A program made the position numbers and the translations under genes. From Calliopsis andreniformis (taxonomy: Eukaryota > Arthropoda > Insecta > Hymenoptera > Andrenidae): DNA of 64,000 bases. Numbering within the stretch: the first letter of the stretch is position 1; every line of letters starts with the position of its first letter. Shown piece by piece: positions 62,911 to 64,000 of the stretch. The notes below the pieces were generated by a model, which saw nothing but the letters and a program-made list of their open reading frames with translations, did no database searches and was not told where the DNA came from. Location of the stretch: positions 1,178,001 through 1,242,000 of the forward strand of contig NW_027480533.1 in NCBI RefSeq assembly GCF_051401765.1. The letters are read 5' to 3'.

Positions 62911-64000
62911 AATACTCAATCCTCAATCCTCAATTCTCAATCCTCATTCTTCAATCCTTAATACCCAATCCTCAATCTTCAATCCTCAATCCTCAATTCT
63001 CAATCCTCAATCCTCAATCCTCAGTCCTCAATCTTCAATCCTCAGTCCCAAATCCTCAATCTTCAATACTCACTCCTCAATCCTCAATCTTCAATCCTCA
63101 ATACTCAGTCTTCAATCCTCAATCCTCAATCTTCAATCCTCAATCCTCAATCCCCATTCTTCAATCCTCAATACCCAATCCTCAATCTTCAATCCTCAAT
63201 CCTCAATCCTCAATTCTCAATCCTCAATCCTCAATCCTCAGACCTTAAACATCAATACTCTACCCTCAGTCCTCGTCCTCAATCCACAACACTCAATCCT
63301 CGATCATCAATCTTCAATCATCAATATTCAATCTTCAATCCTCAATCCTCAATGTTCAATCCGCAATACGCAATCCTCAATCTTCTATCCGCAATCCTCA
63401 ATCCTCAATCCACAATCCTCAATCCTCAATCCTCAATCTTCAATCCTCAATACTCAATCTTCAATCCTCAATACTCAATCCTCAATCCTCAATCCTCATT
63501 CTTCAATCCTCAACACCCAATCCTCAGTCTTCAATCCTCAATCCTCAATCCTCAATTCTCAATCCTCAATCCTCAATCCTCAGACCTTAAACATCAATAC
63601 TCTACCCTCAGCCCTCGTTCTCAATCCACAACACTCAATCCTCGATCCTCAATCTTCAATCATCAATATTCAATCTTCAATCCTCAATCCTCAATCCTCA
63701 ATACTCAATCCTCAATCCTCAATGTTCTATCCTCAATACGCAATCCTCAATCTTCAATCCTCAATCCTCAATCCTCAATCCTCATTCTTCAGTCCTCAAT
63801 ACCCAATCCTCAATCTTCAATCCTCAATCCTCAATCCTCAATCCTCAATCCTCAATCCTCAATCCTCAATCTTCAATCCTCAGTCCAAAATCCTCAATCT
63901 TCAATACTCACTCCTCAACACTCAATCTTCAATCCTCAATCCTCAATACTGAATACTCAATCTTCAATCCTCAATACTCAATCTTCAATCCTCAATACTC

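Larger units (their letters stand above)
3027..63648 (+). repeat. S block, type A (about 43 dispersed copies)
   Basis: This is a recurrent block of about 69 bp. It begins TCAGACC TTAAACA, continues with TCTACCC and TCAGTCC, then the 6-bp unit TCGTCC, then TCAATCC ACAACAC, and ends at TCGATCC. TCAATCA and TCAATAT units usually follow. Coordinates run from the first to the last copy. Cores lie near 3060, 3705, 4505, 6605, 8250, 9260, 10045, 11155, 12875, 13235, 14335, 16030, 17075, 17935, 18865, 19940, 20775, 21875, 22765, 25270, 26900, 27590, 30310, 31410, 34760, 35835, 37245, 38540, 39260, 40955, 41680, 42925, 44215, 47990, 51885, 54525, 55255, 56485, 58230, 58965, 62690, 63270 and 63615. Subvariants such as CATCAAGAC (6.6, 14.3, 21.9, 22.7, 27.6 kb) or CATCAACAC (38-58 kb) track particular duplications. 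Confidence 0.93.
346..63760 (+). repeat. Gamma module (many copies)
   Basis: The module is TCAATGT TCTATCC TCAATAC followed by GCAATCC, GCAACCC or GGAATCC. It usually lies 80-110 bp downstream of a type A or D S block. Copies with recognisable ATG include 346, 1800, 3169, 8364, 16140, 24661, 25388, 29867, 30426, 37352, 44325, 46807, 48099, 54637 and 63722. The GGAATCC form (1800, 24661, 29867) marks D-associated copies, and the GCAACCC form marks epsilon-associated copies. Confidence 0.88.
1..64000. repeat. Heptanucleotide satellite array (TCAATCC)n with higher-order repeats
   Basis: Every line of the window is built from 7-bp units of TCAATCC, read as GGATTGA on the other strand, about 9,100 units in all. 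The CAAT core is the most constant part. Common derived units are TCAATCT, TCAATAC, TCATTCT, TCAATTC, TCAACCC, TCAGTCC, TCAATCG, CCAATCC and GCAATCC. They recur in fixed orders, so the array has multi-kilobase higher-order structure and is not a freshly slipped microsatellite. Seven-base phase holds except at a few recurring 6-bp units (TCGTCC, TAATCT, AAATCC, CAGTCC). The array has no unique flank at either end, so its true length exceeds the window. No gene, RNA gene or mobile element interrupts it. Function is unknown. Eukaryotic satellite DNA is my preferred reading, with a giant bacterial STRR-like array as the alternative. Confidence 0.98.

Noticed and set aside
1..64000. CRISPR array
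   Set aside because: There are no constant 23-40 bp repeats separated by unique spacers. Everything is variants of one 7-mer.
1..64000. Telomere tract
   Set aside because: GGATTGA does not match a telomere repeat that I recognise (TTAGGG, TTTAGGG and similar). The many mutated units and multi-kilobase HORs are unlike telomerase product. A subtelomeric position remains possible.
1..64000. Cyanobacterial STRR or other bacterial heptamer repeat as a firm identification
   Set aside because: Known STRR arrays are short and their units differ from TCAATCC as far as I recall. The window has no gene that could support a bacterial host. I keep it only as an alternative.
1..64000. tRNA, rRNA, riboswitch or terminator structures
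   Set aside because: The near absence of G on the + strand leaves almost no self-complementary stems. I found no candidate.

Overview
The whole 64 kb window is one uninterrupted tandem array of a 7-bp unit, TCAATCC on the + strand (GGATTGA on the - strand), roughly 9,100 units long. I found no protein-coding gene, rRNA, tRNA, transposon, CRISPR array, promoter or terminator, and no stretch of unrelated DNA. The canonical unit has three C, two A, two T and no G, so the + strand is almost G-free for its full length (about 43% GC, extreme C-over-G skew).

The array is not a simple repeat. Mutated heptamers occur in fixed orders and form recurring modules, and the modules form higher-order repeats (HORs) of about 0.4 to 4 kb. 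The main modules are the S block (about 72 full copies in four subtypes A-D, all with the same 6-bp unit TCGTCC), beta (TCAATGT then TCAATCC and GCAATAC), gamma (TCAATGT then TCTATCC), delta (the 6-mer TAATCT), epsilon (TATGTCC, six copies) and zeta (the most diverged, four copies). Long blocks are duplicated, in one case apparently without a difference (930 bp in direct tandem), and most breakpoints lie in runs of canonical heptamers.

Layout: 0-16 kb carries all four zeta modules and three of four type C S blocks, with 2.3 kb and 1.5 kb duplications. 16-24 kb holds about 0.9 kb HORs, including the 930-bp and 894/901-bp tandem duplications. 24-34 kb has three of the four type D S blocks, a 1.6 kb duplication and an S-free stretch at 31.5-34.3 kb. 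34-54 kb is dominated by type B plus type A dimers (six with exactly 370-bp spacing), a 2,414-bp-offset duplication and a 2.6-3.9 kb HOR. 54-62 kb is a 3.6-3.7 kb tandem pair. 62-64 kb returns to type A, B and D-associated sequence.

Long forward open frames exist everywhere, but they follow from the unit. Seven is not a multiple of three and the unit has no forward stop, so all three forward frames read the same seven-residue cycle (Ser-Ser-Ile-Leu-Asn-Pro-Gln), while every reverse frame meets TGA once per 21 bp. I therefore call no CDS.

The host cannot be named, because there is no gene to place it. Tens of kilobases of HOR-organised 7-bp repeat look most like eukaryotic satellite DNA. Short heptamer arrays (STRRs) also occur in filamentous cyanobacteria and some other bacteria, so a bacterial source is not excluded. 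The unit does not match a telomere repeat that I recognise.
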